Source of the DNA: Verrucomicrobiia bacterium
GTDB taxonomy: Bacteria; Verrucomicrobiota; Verrucomicrobiia; Limisphaerales; DASXHY01
Assembly: GCA_035629175.1 (NCBI GenBank)
Contig: DASPIL010000106.1
Coordinates: forward strand, 1-60,034
Direction of reading: 5' to 3'
Length of the DNA stretch: 60,034 nt
A program made the position numbers and the translations under genes. The notes beneath the pieces were generated by a model that was not told the origin of the DNA, ran no database searches, and saw nothing but the letters and a program-made list of their open reading frames with translations. Positions within the stretch are counted from its first letter, which is position 1. The number at the start of each line of letters is the position of its first letter. Below are positions 36,699 to 44,826 of the stretch, piece after piece.

Positions 36699-37649
36699 AT
36701 GTTTCCTCAGCGACGGGCGGTAATCGATGTCGGCACCAATTCAGTGAAATTGTTGGTGGCCGACGTGGCCAATGGCGAGGTGCGGCCGCTGATTGAAGAA
36801 AGCAAGCAGACGCGGCTCGGCAGCGGTTTTTATGAATCCCAACGGCTGCAACCGGAACCGATCGCGAAAACGGCAAAGGCGGTGCGCAAATTCGCCACGC
36901 ATGCGCGGGATCACGGAGCGCTCTCGGTTCGCGTGATCGCGACCAGCGCGGCGCGCGATGCGGTCAATGCGGAGGAGTTGATCTCGGCAATTCAGGAAGC
37001 TTCGCGTTTAAACGTTGAAGTCATTTCCGGGGAGCAGGAAGCCGACTGGGCGTTTCGCGGCGTCACTACCGACCCGCGGTTTAGCCAATGTCCGTTGCTC
37101 ATGTTCGATGTCGGAGGAGGCAGCACCGAGTTTATTTTGGGGGAAGGATCCCATCAGTTTTTTCGTCAAAGCTTCCCGATTGGAACCGTCCGGTTGCTGG
37201 AGAAATTGCCGCGCAGCGACCCGCCTGCCACCGGCGAGAAGGAACGCACGGCTCAATGGATTCGCGAATTCCTGGAACGCGAGGCGCTCACGAAGTTGGA
37301 TGCGGCGAGGCAGGCGTTTCGCGATCAACGGCCAGACGCGCCTGCGTTCAAGCTGATTGGCACAGGCGGATCCACGACCATCCTCTCGCGCATGGAGCTG
37401 GAAATGGCCGACTTCGACCGCGGCCGCATCGAAGCGAATCCCATCCCGCGGGAGCGGATTCGCTGGCATGGGGAACATTTGTGGTCGATGCCATTCGCGA
37501 AGCGGCAGCAGATCGCGGGATTGCCGCCCAAACGCGCTGACGTGATCCTGAATGGCGTTCTTGTGTGCGAAACGGTGATGGAACTGATCGGATTCAACGA
37601 ACTTTGGGTGAGCACGCGCGGACTGCGCTTCGCGGCTTTGATGCACTAG
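36699..37649 (+). CDS. ppx: Exopolyphosphatase / GppA phosphatase
   Basis: 316 residues from ATG 36699, about the size of the short two-domain Ppx/GppA type. ASKHA-fold motifs: AVIDVGTNSVKLLVAD (phosphate 1), LLMFDVGGGSTEFIL (phosphate 2, with the catalytic acid upstream in EVISGEQEADWAF), and KLIGTGGSTTILSRM. It removes terminal phosphates from polyphosphate, or pppGpp. The C-terminal HD domain of E. coli Ppx is missing, as in many short homologues. Divergent from ppk1. Confidence 0.93.
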   Translation: MFPQRRAVIDVGTNSVKLLVADVANGEVRPLIEESKQTRLGSGFYESQRLQPEPIAKTAKAVRKFATHARDHGALSVRVIATSAARDAVNAEELISAIQEASRLNVEVISGEQEADWAFRGVTTDPRFSQCPLLMFDVGGGSTEFILGEGSHQFFRQSFPIGTVRLLEKLPRSDPPATGEKERTAQWIREFLEREALTKLDAARQAFRDQRPDAPAFKLIGTGGSTTILSRMELEMADFDRGRIEANPIPRERIRWHGEHLWSMPFAKRQQIAGLPPKRADVILNGVLVCETVMELIGFNELWVSTRGLRFAALMH

Positions 37650-37665
37650 CCTTTTCACCGGAGCG

Positions 37666-37702
37666 TAAAAAAAACAGGCGAGCCGTTGCCGGCCCGCCTG
37701 TC
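37666..37702 (-). terminator. Rho-independent terminator of rpsA
   Basis: Read on the minus strand: ACAGGCGGGCCG, loop GCAA, CGGCTCGCCTGT (12 bp stem with one G-T pair), then a run of eight T. It sits 21 bp past the rpsA stop. It is also just downstream of ppx, which ends convergently at 37649, but the T-run is only on the rpsA side. Confidence 0.92.
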
Positions 37703-37722
37703 GTGAATTCTGAGACGACGGA

Positions 37723-39399
37723 TTATTCCTTGTCGTCGGTCTTCAATGCTTCGTCAGCTGCATCGAACGCGTGCTGGAGCGCGACGAGATCTTCGCCGGG
37801 CTTCAAGGCGTCGAGCACTGCCTGCTCGGCCTTCAACTGTTCAGGCGAGTAGTTGGCAGCCTTGATTGACAGACCGATCCGCCGGTCGCTCTTGTCGATC
37901 TTGATGACACGGGCGGTCACATCCTGGCCGACCTTGAGCACGTTCTTGATCTTGTCCACGCGGTCTTCGCTGATCTGCGAGATGTGCACGAGCCCATCGA
38001 TGTCGTGCTGCAATCCCACAAACGCGCCGAAGCTTGCGAGTTTCGTGACCTGGCCGCTGACGAGGTCGCCGACCTTGTAGAGCTGGTCGATCTTTTCCCA
38101 CGGATCAATTGCCAGTTGCTTCATGCCGACGGCGATGCGCTGGTTCGTCTTGTCGACTTCGAGCACAACGGCTTCGACTTCGTCGCCCTTCTTCAGCACT
38201 TCGGAAGGATGATTGATCTTGCGCGTCCAGGAGATGTCGGACACGTGGATCATGCCGTCCAGGCCTTCTTCCAGTTCGATGAATGCACCGTAGCTGGTGA
38301 GATTGCGGATCTTGCCCTTGACCTTGGTTCCAGGCGGGTATTTCTGCTGTGCCTGATCCCATGGGTTGCTCTCGAGCTGGCGGATGCCCAGGGAGATCTT
38401 CTGTTCCTCGCGATTGATTCCGAGGACGACCGCTTCGAGTTCCTGTTCCTGCTTGAGGACATCGGATGGCTTGGCGATTCGCTTGGTCCAGGAAAGTTCC
38501 GTGACGTGCACGAGGCCTTCGACGCCGGGTTCCAATTCGACGAATGCGCCGTAGGGAACGAGATTGACGACCTTGCCTTTGACCTTGGCGCCAATCGGGT
38601 ACTTGGTTTCGATGTTGTCCCAAGGATTGGTCATCTTCTGCTTGAGGCCGAGGCTGACGCGTTCCTTTTCGCGGTTGATATCGAGCACGACCACGTCGAT
38701 GTCCTGGCCGACCTTCAGCACCTCGGACGGATGGCCAATGCGACCCCAGCTCATATCGGTGATATGCAGCAGGCCGTCGATGCCGTTGAGGTCGATGAAG
38801 GCGCCGAAATCCGTGATGTTCTTGACCGTGCCTTTGCGGATGTCGCCAGGGGTCATTTCGGTCAGGAGCTTCTGGCGGCGCTCCATGCGTTCCTGTTCGA
38901 TCAGTTCGCGGCGTGACAGGACGATGTTTTGGCGTTCCTGGTTGATCTTGACGACCTTGAAATCGTAGGTGTTGCCGACGTACTGCTGGAGATTCTTGGG
39001 CGTGGTGATATCGATCTGCGAAGCGGGGAGGAAGGCTTCGACGCCAATATTGACGAGCAAGCCGCCTTTGACGATGGCCTTGACCTTGCCGGCAATGATG
39101 CCGCCTTCGTTACAAATCTGGAGAATGCGTTCCCAGTTCTTCTTGAACTCAGCCTTCTCGCGCGAGAGGACGACCATTCCTTCCTTATCCTCGAGTTTTT
39201 CAATGAGGACGTCGACTTCGTCGCCGACCTTGCACGCTTTCACGTCATCGAATTCATTGCCGTTGATGACGCCTTCGCTTTTGTATCCGATGTCCACCAT
39301 GACTTCCTTGGGGCGGACTTCGATGATAGTGCCTTTGACGATTTCGCCTGCTGCAAAGCGCAAATTGCTTTGCTTCAGGGCTTCTTCCATTGTGAGCAT
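37723..39399 (-). CDS. rpsA: 30S ribosomal protein S1
   Basis: 558 residues with six S1 (OB-fold) domains at about 20-83, 100-164, 185-254, 269-341, 356-427 and 443-513, each with the G-x-V...-x-FGAF(V/I)-x-L...GL-x-H-I/V...VL-K-x-G core. The third to sixth have the strongest RNA-binding pattern. The C-terminus is an acidic tail ending DDKE. S1 helps the ribosome bind and unfold mRNA leaders. No Shine-Dalgarno sequence precedes the ATG at 39399, as is typical of rpsA genes that are autoregulated through their leader. Terminates at the strong hairpin at 37666. Confidence 0.97.
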   Translation of the reverse strand: MLTMEEALKQSNLRFAAGEIVKGTIIEVRPKEVMVDIGYKSEGVINGNEFDDVKACKVGDEVDVLIEKLEDKEGMVVLSREKAEFKKNWERILQICNEGGIIAGKVKAIVKGGLLVNIGVEAFLPASQIDITTPKNLQQYVGNTYDFKVVKINQERQNIVLSRRELIEQERMERRQKLLTEMTPGDIRKGTVKNITDFGAFIDLNGIDGLLHITDMSWGRIGHPSEVLKVGQDIDVVVLDINREKERVSLGLKQKMTNPWDNIETKYPIGAKVKGKVVNLVPYGAFVELEPGVEGLVHVTELSWTKRIAKPSDVLKQEQELEAVVLGINREEQKISLGIRQLESNPWDQAQQKYPPGTKVKGKIRNLTSYGAFIELEEGLDGMIHVSDISWTRKINHPSEVLKKGDEVEAVVLEVDKTNQRIAVGMKQLAIDPWEKIDQLYKVGDLVSGQVTKLASFGAFVGLQHDIDGLVHISQISEDRVDKIKNVLKVGQDVTARVIKIDKSDRRIGLSIKAANYSPEQLKAEQAVLDALKPGEDLVALQHAFDAADEALKTDDKE

Positions 39400-39950
39400 A
39401 ATGCTTTAACTGACTGACTGGCGGAACAGGGGGCTGGGCAGCGAGTGGGGCTTACCGAGCTCCGATGCCTAACGGACCAGACGTTGCGGGGCAACGGAGG
39501 TAGAAGGTTAGGTTGTTCGTTAACTTCTTTTCTCAGCCTCAATGAACTTCCATCCTTCGTACTGTTGCTGAAGGACAGCCTGTCTTCCAAACTGCTTCGG
39601 AGGACAGGTCCGCACACGCGGCGTTCGGGCAGCGGGAAAGATAGGCCCGGCATGCCGGGACGCAAGGGCTTTTTTCAAATCCCCTTTGCGCAGCGCTGAT
39701 CGATTGGCCATGGGTCCGAGAGTCATCTCGTGAATCTCTTTGCAGTGACGATAAAACCTCCTCGGCCCGTTCACGCCGCACTCGAGTCGAAACAGTAGCC
39801 GGAGCTCCGTCATGTTCGATCGGCGCGGGGATGAGTCTGCCGGACCGGGGTAGAATCCTGCCTTGTGAAAAAAATCACAAATTCAACTTGCCTGCTATTT
39901 TTACCGCAATTAGGTTCCCGGTGCCAGCCGCTTGGAAATGCAACGGGCTT
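39400..39950. other. rpsA-nuoB divergent regulatory region
   Basis: 551 bp between divergent rpsA and nuoB. I see no credible gene, and in particular no nuoA (no ECG-x-x-P-x-GD or FDIE-type motif in any frame). It holds a degenerate copy of the dispersed palindrome (39576-39595), a possible rpsA leader next to 39400, and the CRP-like site at 39863. Confidence 0.55.
39863..39880. promoter_or_regulatory. CRP/FNR-family operator before nuoB
   Basis: TTGTGA-A6-TCACAA is a perfect 18 bp inverted repeat that contains the full CRP consensus TGTGA-N6-TCACA. It is centred about 80 bp before the nuoB ATG and followed 8 bp later by TTGCCT, which could serve as a weak -35. A CRP/FNR-type regulator controlling complex I is a reasonable inference; no regulator gene of this family is in the window. 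Confidence 0.5.
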
Positions 39951-40463
39951 ATGCAGACTCAGACAGAAATTGGCTACAACTCGAAAATCGAAGGTGATGT
40001 CGTTGTCACCCGGGTTGATGCTGCCCTGAATTGGTTTCGAAAGAATTCCCTGTGGCCGATGCCCATGGGCCTTGCCTGTTGTGCGATCGAATTGATGGCC
40101 ACGGGCGCCAGCCGATTCGATATTTCACGCTTCGGTGCTGAGGTGATGCGGTTCTCACCGCGTCAGTCGGACGTAATGATCGTTGCGGGCACTGTGACTT
40201 ACAAAATGGCTCTGGCCGTGCGCCGCATCTACGACCAGATGGCGGAACCCAAGTGGGTCATCGCGATGGGCGCCTGTGCTTCAACCGGCGGTATGTATCG
40301 AAGCTACGCCGTCTTGCAGGGCGTCGATCGGATCCTGCCGGTGGACATCTATGTGGCGGGCTGCCCTCCACGCCCTGAGGCGCTGCTGGACGCGTTGATT
40401 CGATTGCAGAACAAAGTGGGGAAAGAGCCGATCGTCGCCACCCAGAAAAAAGTCGCGGCTTGA
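39951..40463 (+). CDS. nuoB: NADH-quinone oxidoreductase subunit B
   Basis: 170 residues from ATG 39951; the frame is open to 39831, but that extension crosses the promoter region. Ligands of the N2 4Fe-4S cluster: the CC pair in [11 protein letters not shown], the cysteine in [10 protein letters not shown] and the one in GCPPRPEAL. This cluster passes electrons to quinone in the peripheral arm of complex I. First gene of the operon here; nuoA, which normally precedes it, is absent. Confidence 0.97.
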   Translation: MQTQTEIGYNSKIEGDVVVTRVDAALNWFRKNSLWPMPMGLACCAIELMATGASRFDISRFGAEVMRFSPRQSDVMIVAGTVTYKMALAVRRIYDQMAEPKWVIAMGACASTGGMYRSYAVLQGVDRILPVDIYVAGCPPRPEALLDALIRLQNKVGKEPIVATQKKVAA

Positions 40464-41137
40464 TGACGGCGCTTGAACTTGCTGAGAAGTTAAAGGCTCA
40501 GTTCGGCGATCTCATCGCCGGGCCAGCGGAGTTCCGCGGAGAAATTGCCCTGCGCGTCCTGGATTCCGACCAAATCGCCCACGTATGCGGCTTCGCGAAG
40601 ATCAAGCTGGGCTTCAATTACCTCGTCGACGTGAGCAGCGTGGACAATTATGGCGACGATCCTCGTTTCACCGTGGTTTATCACCTCTATGGCATTGAGC
40701 ACCGATGCTATCTTCGACTGAAAACGGATGTTAGCGAGGAAAAGTGCGAGGTGCCGACAGTCACTGGCATATGGCGGACCGCGGATTGGCACGAGCGCGA
40801 GATTTACGACATGATGGGAATCCGATTCACGGATCACCCGGACCTTCGCCGGATCCTGATGTGGGAAGGCTATCCGTATTTCCCGTTGCGCAAGGACTTC
40901 CCCCTGGCCGGCAAGTCGAGCGACATGCCTGACATTGCTTTTAGCCGGCCCGCTCCGCTCGAAGGAGGCCCGTTCGTCACGGTTGCAGGCGGGAAAGATA
41001 CCATTTCGCGGGAACCGCGCGTTCGTATTCCTGAAACGGATTCGGTCGAGCTGAACAATCGAATCGAACGCCGCGATGACGTCCGAAAGGCGCACGGTGA
41101 ATCGTTTGGGCCCGGCCCAAAAGAACACAAATCGTAA
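40463..41137 (+). CDS. nuoC: NADH-quinone oxidoreductase subunit C
   Basis: 224 residues from ATG 40463, which overlaps the nuoB stop (TGATG). The 30 kDa-subunit domain is shown by FNYLVDVSSVDNYGDDPRF, VVYHLYGIEH and the signature WHEREIYDMMGIRFTDHPDLRRILM. The C-terminal 50 residues (after PLEGGPFVT) are a variable extension. Separate from nuoD, unlike the fused nuoCD of enterobacteria. Structural subunit of the peripheral arm. Confidence 0.96.
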   Translation: MTALELAEKLKAQFGDLIAGPAEFRGEIALRVLDSDQIAHVCGFAKIKLGFNYLVDVSSVDNYGDDPRFTVVYHLYGIEHRCYLRLKTDVSEEKCEVPTVTGIWRTADWHEREIYDMMGIRFTDHPDLRRILMWEGYPYFPLRKDFPLAGKSSDMPDIAFSRPAPLEGGPFVTVAGGKDTISREPRVRIPETDSVELNNRIERRDDVRKAHGESFGPGPKEHKS

Positions 41138-42426
41138 TGGCTGAAGTTCGAGACATTGAAATCAGGGACGCCGCCGGGACGGCTGCGGCAGCTGCGCAAA
41201 ACGCAGGCCTCGCGGATGACCTGCAGGATATGAGCGGCGAAAAGATGGTCCTCAACATGGGCCCATCGCATCCTTCGACGCATGGAGTTCTTCGCATCGT
41301 GCTCGAGCTCGACGGGGAGACGATCACGAAGGCGATGCCAGACGTGGGTTATTTGCATCGAGGCGATGAGAAGATCGCCGAGAACATGACCTACACTCAG
41401 TTCATCCCTTACACGGATCGGCTGGATTACCTTGCCCCGCTCGCGAATAACGTTGCCTACGCACTTGCGGTTGAGAAGCTCCTCGGGATCGACAAGGAAC
41501 TCCCGCTTCGATGCCAGTACATCCGCACCATCTGTGTTGAGCTGGCGCGCATTTCGTCGCATCTGCTCGGGATTGGGTGTTTCGCGATGGACGTGGGTGC
41601 GATGACCGTGTTCCTGCACACATTCACCGAGCGCGAGAAGATCTACAACCTTTGCGAAGCCCTGACGGGCGCGCGATTTACCACGACTTACACGCGCATT
41701 GGCGGGGTTTCCCGTGACACGCCTCCTGGCTGGTGTGCGGCCGTCGAGAAGTTCCTTGATGAGGTTCTCGTCAACATCGATGAAACCGAAACGTTGCTCA
41801 CGCGCAATCGGATTTGGGTGGATCGCACGCGCGATGTGGGAGTGATCTCGAAGGAGGATGCGATCGATTACGGGTTGACGGGCCCGAACCTGCGCGCCAG
41901 CGGCGTTGAATTCGACCTTCGAAAGGACCAGCCCTACCTGATCTACAACGAACTCAAGTTCGAGATTCCGATCGGCTCGGTCGGCGATTGTTACGATCGT
42001 TATCTCGTTCGCATGGAAGAAATGCGGCAGAGCGTGAAGCTGATCCGCCAATGCCTCGCGAAAATTCCTGGTGGATTCGACAATGCGTCCAGGGAGCCCG
42101 TGAATGTTTCGGATGGGAAAATCGTGTTGCCGTCCAAGGGCAAGGTGATGACAAGCATGGAAGAGTTGATCCATCATTTCATCAACGTCACCCAAGGCAT
42201 CAATGCACCTCCGGGAGAAGTGTATTTTGGACATGAAAATCCGAAGGGCGAGCTCGGCTTTTACATCAACAGCAAGGGCGGCGGCACTCCCAATCGGCTG
42301 AAGATCCGCGCCCCATCGTTTGTGAACCTCAGCATCCTTCCGCACCTGCTGCCGGGCCACATGATGAGTGATACCGTCGCGATTCTGGGATCGTTCGACT
42401 TCGTGATGGGAGAATGCGATCGATGA
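41137..42426 (+). CDS. nuoD: NADH-quinone oxidoreductase subunit D
   Basis: 429 residues; ATG 41137 overlaps the nuoC stop (TAATG). The 49 kDa-subunit signatures are LNMGPSHPSTHGVLRIVLELDG (as two adjacent stretches), VGYLHRGDEK and the C-terminal GHMMSDTVAILGSFDFVMGECDR. With NuoB it forms the quinone-binding pocket; the histidine of PSHPSTHG is the quinone ligand. The N-terminal 30 residues (Ala-rich, AAGTAAAAAQNAG) are a non-conserved leader. Confidence 0.97.
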   Translation: MAEVRDIEIRDAAGTAAAAAQNAGLADDLQDMSGEKMVLNMGPSHPSTHGVLRIVLELDGETITKAMPDVGYLHRGDEKIAENMTYTQFIPYTDRLDYLAPLANNVAYALAVEKLLGIDKELPLRCQYIRTICVELARISSHLLGIGCFAMDVGAMTVFLHTFTEREKIYNLCEALTGARFTTTYTRIGGVSRDTPPGWCAAVEKFLDEVLVNIDETETLLTRNRIWVDRTRDVGVISKEDAIDYGLTGPNLRASGVEFDLRKDQPYLIYNELKFEIPIGSVGDCYDRYLVRMEEMRQSVKLIRQCLAKIPGGFDNASREPVNVSDGKIVLPSKGKVMTSMEELIHHFINVTQGINAPPGEVYFGHENPKGELGFYINSKGGGTPNRLKIRAPSFVNLSILPHLLPGHMMSDTVAILGSFDFVMGECDR

Positions 42427-42965
42427 ACCTCGGAACCGTCACTGAACCTATTCCAAACGCATTGCGCAGCCAGCCTGGCTTCGCGATTCCAGCATCGCTT
42501 GAAGCGGAAATTGATGAGCTGATCACGCACTATCCAGTGAAACGAAGCGCGTCCCTCATGCTGCTGCACGCAGTGCAGGAGCACTTCGGATGGATTTCGC
42601 AGGAGGCGGTGGAATGGATCGCGAAGAAGCTGGAGCTGCAGCCGATCAATATCTACGAACTGGTGACCTTTTACCCGATGTTCCGTCACCAGCCGATGGG
42701 CAGGTTTCAGATCAAGGTGTGCCGCACTTTAAGCTGCGCGCTGGGTGGAGCGTATGAGCTTCACAAACATTTTTGCGAGAAGTTCGGCCTCGATCCTCAC
42801 GGCCATGGGCCGCAAACGACGAAGGACGGACGTTTTACCGTCGAATTCGTGGAGTGCCTGGCCAGTTGCGGAACGGCTCCCGTGATGATGGTCAACGATG
42901 ATTTTCACGAGGGCGTCAGCCATGCGAAAGCCGACGAAATTGTGGCTAAATGCAAGGGAGCATGA
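42423..42965 (+). CDS. nuoE: NADH-quinone oxidoreductase subunit E
   Basis: 180 residues from ATG 42423, overlapping the nuoD stop (ATGA). Thioredoxin-like 24 kDa subunit with the N1a 2Fe-2S ligands in CRTLSCALGG and CLASCGTAP. The helical N-terminus has LLHAVQEHFGWISQEAVEWIAKKL. It pairs with NuoF. Followed not directly by nuoF, but by 265 bp holding an opposite-strand tRNA and an inverted repeat. Confidence 0.97.
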   Translation: MNLGTVTEPIPNALRSQPGFAIPASLEAEIDELITHYPVKRSASLMLLHAVQEHFGWISQEAVEWIAKKLELQPINIYELVTFYPMFRHQPMGRFQIKVCRTLSCALGGAYELHKHFCEKFGLDPHGHGPQTTKDGRFTVEFVECLASCGTAPVMMVNDDFHEGVSHAKADEIVAKCKGA

Positions 42966-42985
42966 AGAGCGTGAAACATGGAAGT

Positions 42986-43059
42986 TGGCTGCCCGACATG
43001 GATTTGAACCATGACAAACAGATCCAGAGTCTGCTGTGCTACCGTTACACCATCGGGCA
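42986..43059 (-). tRNA. tRNA-Gln(CTG), antisense within the nuo operon
   Basis: The minus strand gives TGCCCGA...TCGGGCA acceptor arms, anticodon stem GCAGA/TCTGT with loop CTCTGGA (anticodon CTG), T-arm CATGG-TTCAAAT-CCATG, and an encoded GCCA at 42986-42989. All stems pair. It lies between nuoE and nuoF on the opposite strand, so nuo transcription must pass through it. Confidence 0.95.
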
Positions 43060-43132
43060 GGCCGGAGCGGGTTGTAAGCTAGACGCTTTGGCGCTGCAGT
43101 CAAGGCTGCTTCCCCGAACCGAGGCCGATTTA

Positions 43133-43209
43133 ACCGCGGAGACGCGGAGCCGCGGAGTATCAACGGCAACAGCCTGCAAATCTCCGCGCCTCCGCTACTC
43201 CGCGGTGAA
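43133..43209. repeat. Inverted repeat upstream of nuoF
   Basis: The left arm (43133-43157) is ACCGCGGAG-ACGCGGAG-CCGCGGAG, itself three near-copies of an 8 bp unit. The right arm (43180-43209) is its reverse complement with about four mismatches. The arms can form a roughly 25 bp GC-rich stem around a 22-nt loop. The nuoF ATG follows about 20 bp later, so this hairpin could affect readthrough or nuoF translation. A related element lies at 44691-44812. Confidence 0.75.
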
Positions 43210-43230
43210 CCACGTTGCATCAGATTAACA

Positions 43231-44670
43231 ATGCCGCACGAATTCAAATTGATTTTGAAGCACGCCGATGAGGCGGGTTACACGCCCGACATCGAGTGCT
43301 ATTTGCGGCACGGTGGCTATGAGGCGCTCAGGAAGGCGCTTGCGCTTCCGCTGAAGGATCTGCCCGATGGCAAGAAGGTTTCAGGGCAGGAACAGATCCG
43401 CGATGAAGTCAAAGCGTCGGGATTGCGCGGCCGCGGTGGCGCTGGTTTTTCCTGCGGCTTGAAGTGGAGTTTCGTTGATCGAAGGAGCGGGAAACCGATT
43501 TACCTGATTTGCAACGCGGACGAGTCTGAACCCGGCACATTCAAGGATCGCCAAATCATACACAAGGATCCGCATCAGTTGATCGAGGGGATGATCATCT
43601 CCTGCTACGCCAATGGCGTGAATCTCGCCTATATCTACATCCGCGGCGAAATGCCACAAGGCGCGAAGCTCCTGAACCAATGCCTGAAGGAAGCGCGCGC
43701 AAAAAATTTCCTTGGGAAGAATATCCTTGGCAGCGGCTACGACCTGGAAATCCATGTGCATCGCGGTGCAGGCGCTTACATTTGCGGCGAGGAAACCGGG
43801 CTGATCGAATCACTCGAAGGCAAGCGCGCCTATCCACGCATCAAGCCGCCGTATTTCCCCGCAGTGCTCGGGCTCTACATGTGCCCGACGATCGTCAACA
43901 ACGTCGAGACCCTGTGCAACGTGAAGCACATCGTCGATATGGGTGCGGGCGAATTTGCGAAGCTCGGGACGCCGAACAACACGGGCACGCGCATCGTCAG
44001 CCTCAGCGGCCACGTCAAGAAGCCTGGCTATTACGAGATCGAGGTGGGCAAAGCGACGATTGGCGAGTTGATCAACGATCCTGTTTTCGGCGGCGGGCTG
44101 CGTGACGGCCGCAAGCTCAAGGCAGTCATCCCGGGCGGCTCTTCGTCGAAGGTCCTGAAGGCAGGTGAGAAGTTCAAGCTCAAGCGCAAGGTGGATGGCA
44201 AGGACGTTGAGCAGGAAGTCGACATGCTCGACCTGCCTTACGATTTTGATTCACTCATCCAGGCGGGAACGATGTCAGGCTCGAGCGCGATCATTGTGAT
44301 CGATGACTCGGTCAGCGCAGTGGATGCGCTGGCGAATCTCAGTGAGTTCTACGCCCATGAGAGTTGCGGCCAGTGCACTCCCTGCCGTGAAGGATCGCTC
44401 TGGATGAGCAAGGCGCTGCACCGGCTGACGCATGGGGAAGGACGCAAGGGCGACGCGGATTATCTTGTAAAGATCGCGGACAACATCCCTGGAGGCCGAA
44501 CCATCTGCGCTTTTGGGGAAGCGTGCTCGTGGCCGGTGCAGAGTTTCGTCGGAAAATTTAAGGACGAATTTGTCGCCCGCGGTGCCGCGGACGAGGAGCG
44601 CTATGCGGCGGAACAAAAGGCCGCTGCGCCGACGAGTGAGTTGAAACTTGCGGCAAGCCCGCACCATTGA
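43231..44670 (+). CDS. nuoF: NADH-quinone oxidoreductase subunit F
   Basis: 479 residues. FMN-binding GLRGRGGAGFSCGLKWSF (about 65-82), NADH-binding GAGAYICGEETGLIESLEG, and the N3 4Fe-4S ligands ESCGQCTPCREG plus a later cysteine in ICAFGEACSWP. It is the NADH dehydrogenase subunit where electrons enter complex I. A tail of about 35 residues is Ala-rich. Both its 5' and 3' flanks carry a related inverted repeat, unlike the rest of the operon where genes mostly overlap. Confidence 0.97.
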   Translation: MPHEFKLILKHADEAGYTPDIECYLRHGGYEALRKALALPLKDLPDGKKVSGQEQIRDEVKASGLRGRGGAGFSCGLKWSFVDRRSGKPIYLICNADESEPGTFKDRQIIHKDPHQLIEGMIISCYANGVNLAYIYIRGEMPQGAKLLNQCLKEARAKNFLGKNILGSGYDLEIHVHRGAGAYICGEETGLIESLEGKRAYPRIKPPYFPAVLGLYMCPTIVNNVETLCNVKHIVDMGAGEFAKLGTPNNTGTRIVSLSGHVKKPGYYEIEVGKATIGELINDPVFGGGLRDGRKLKAVIPGGSSSKVLKAGEKFKLKRKVDGKDVEQEVDMLDLPYDFDSLIQAGTMSGSSAIIVIDDSVSAVDALANLSEFYAHESCGQCTPCREGSLWMSKALHRLTHGEGRKGDADYLVKIADNIPGGRTICAFGEACSWPVQSFVGKFKDEFVARGAADEERYAAEQKAAAPTSELKLAASPHH

Positions 44671-44690
44671 TGAGCCGAACCTTGCATATT

Positions 44691-44812
44691 CACCTCGGAG
44701 ACGCGGAGGCGCGGAGATCGGATGAGCTTACCGATAAGGTGATAGGCGCCTGCGTTAGGCGGATCGTAAATCAATTTGCGGAACTCTCCGCGTCTCCGCG
44801 TCTCCGTGGTTC
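44691..44812. repeat. Inverted repeat between nuoF and nuoG
   Basis: The left arm (44691-44717, CACCTCGGAG-ACGCGGAGG-CGCGGAG) and right arm (44784-44812, CTCTCCGCG-TCTCCGCG-TCTCCGTGG) are reverse complements with few mismatches, spaced by about 66 bp. The centre contains a further small GC hairpin (GGCGCCTGCGTTAGGCG). Same 8 bp unit (GGAGACGC) as the element at 43133. Confidence 0.75.
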
Positions 44813-44826
44813 AATCACAGCGTAAA

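Noticed and set aside
39400-39850. Short open frames of 80-97 codons between rpsA and nuoB, considered as a nuoA candidate
   Set aside because: None has NuoA motifs or membrane helices; they are Arg/Ser/Cys-rich and overlap the dispersed repeat.
40870-42360. A 496-codon open frame on the minus strand opposite nuoC-nuoD
   Set aside because: It runs antisense to a clear nuoD with all signatures, has no family motifs, and long antisense frames are expected in GC-rich DNA.
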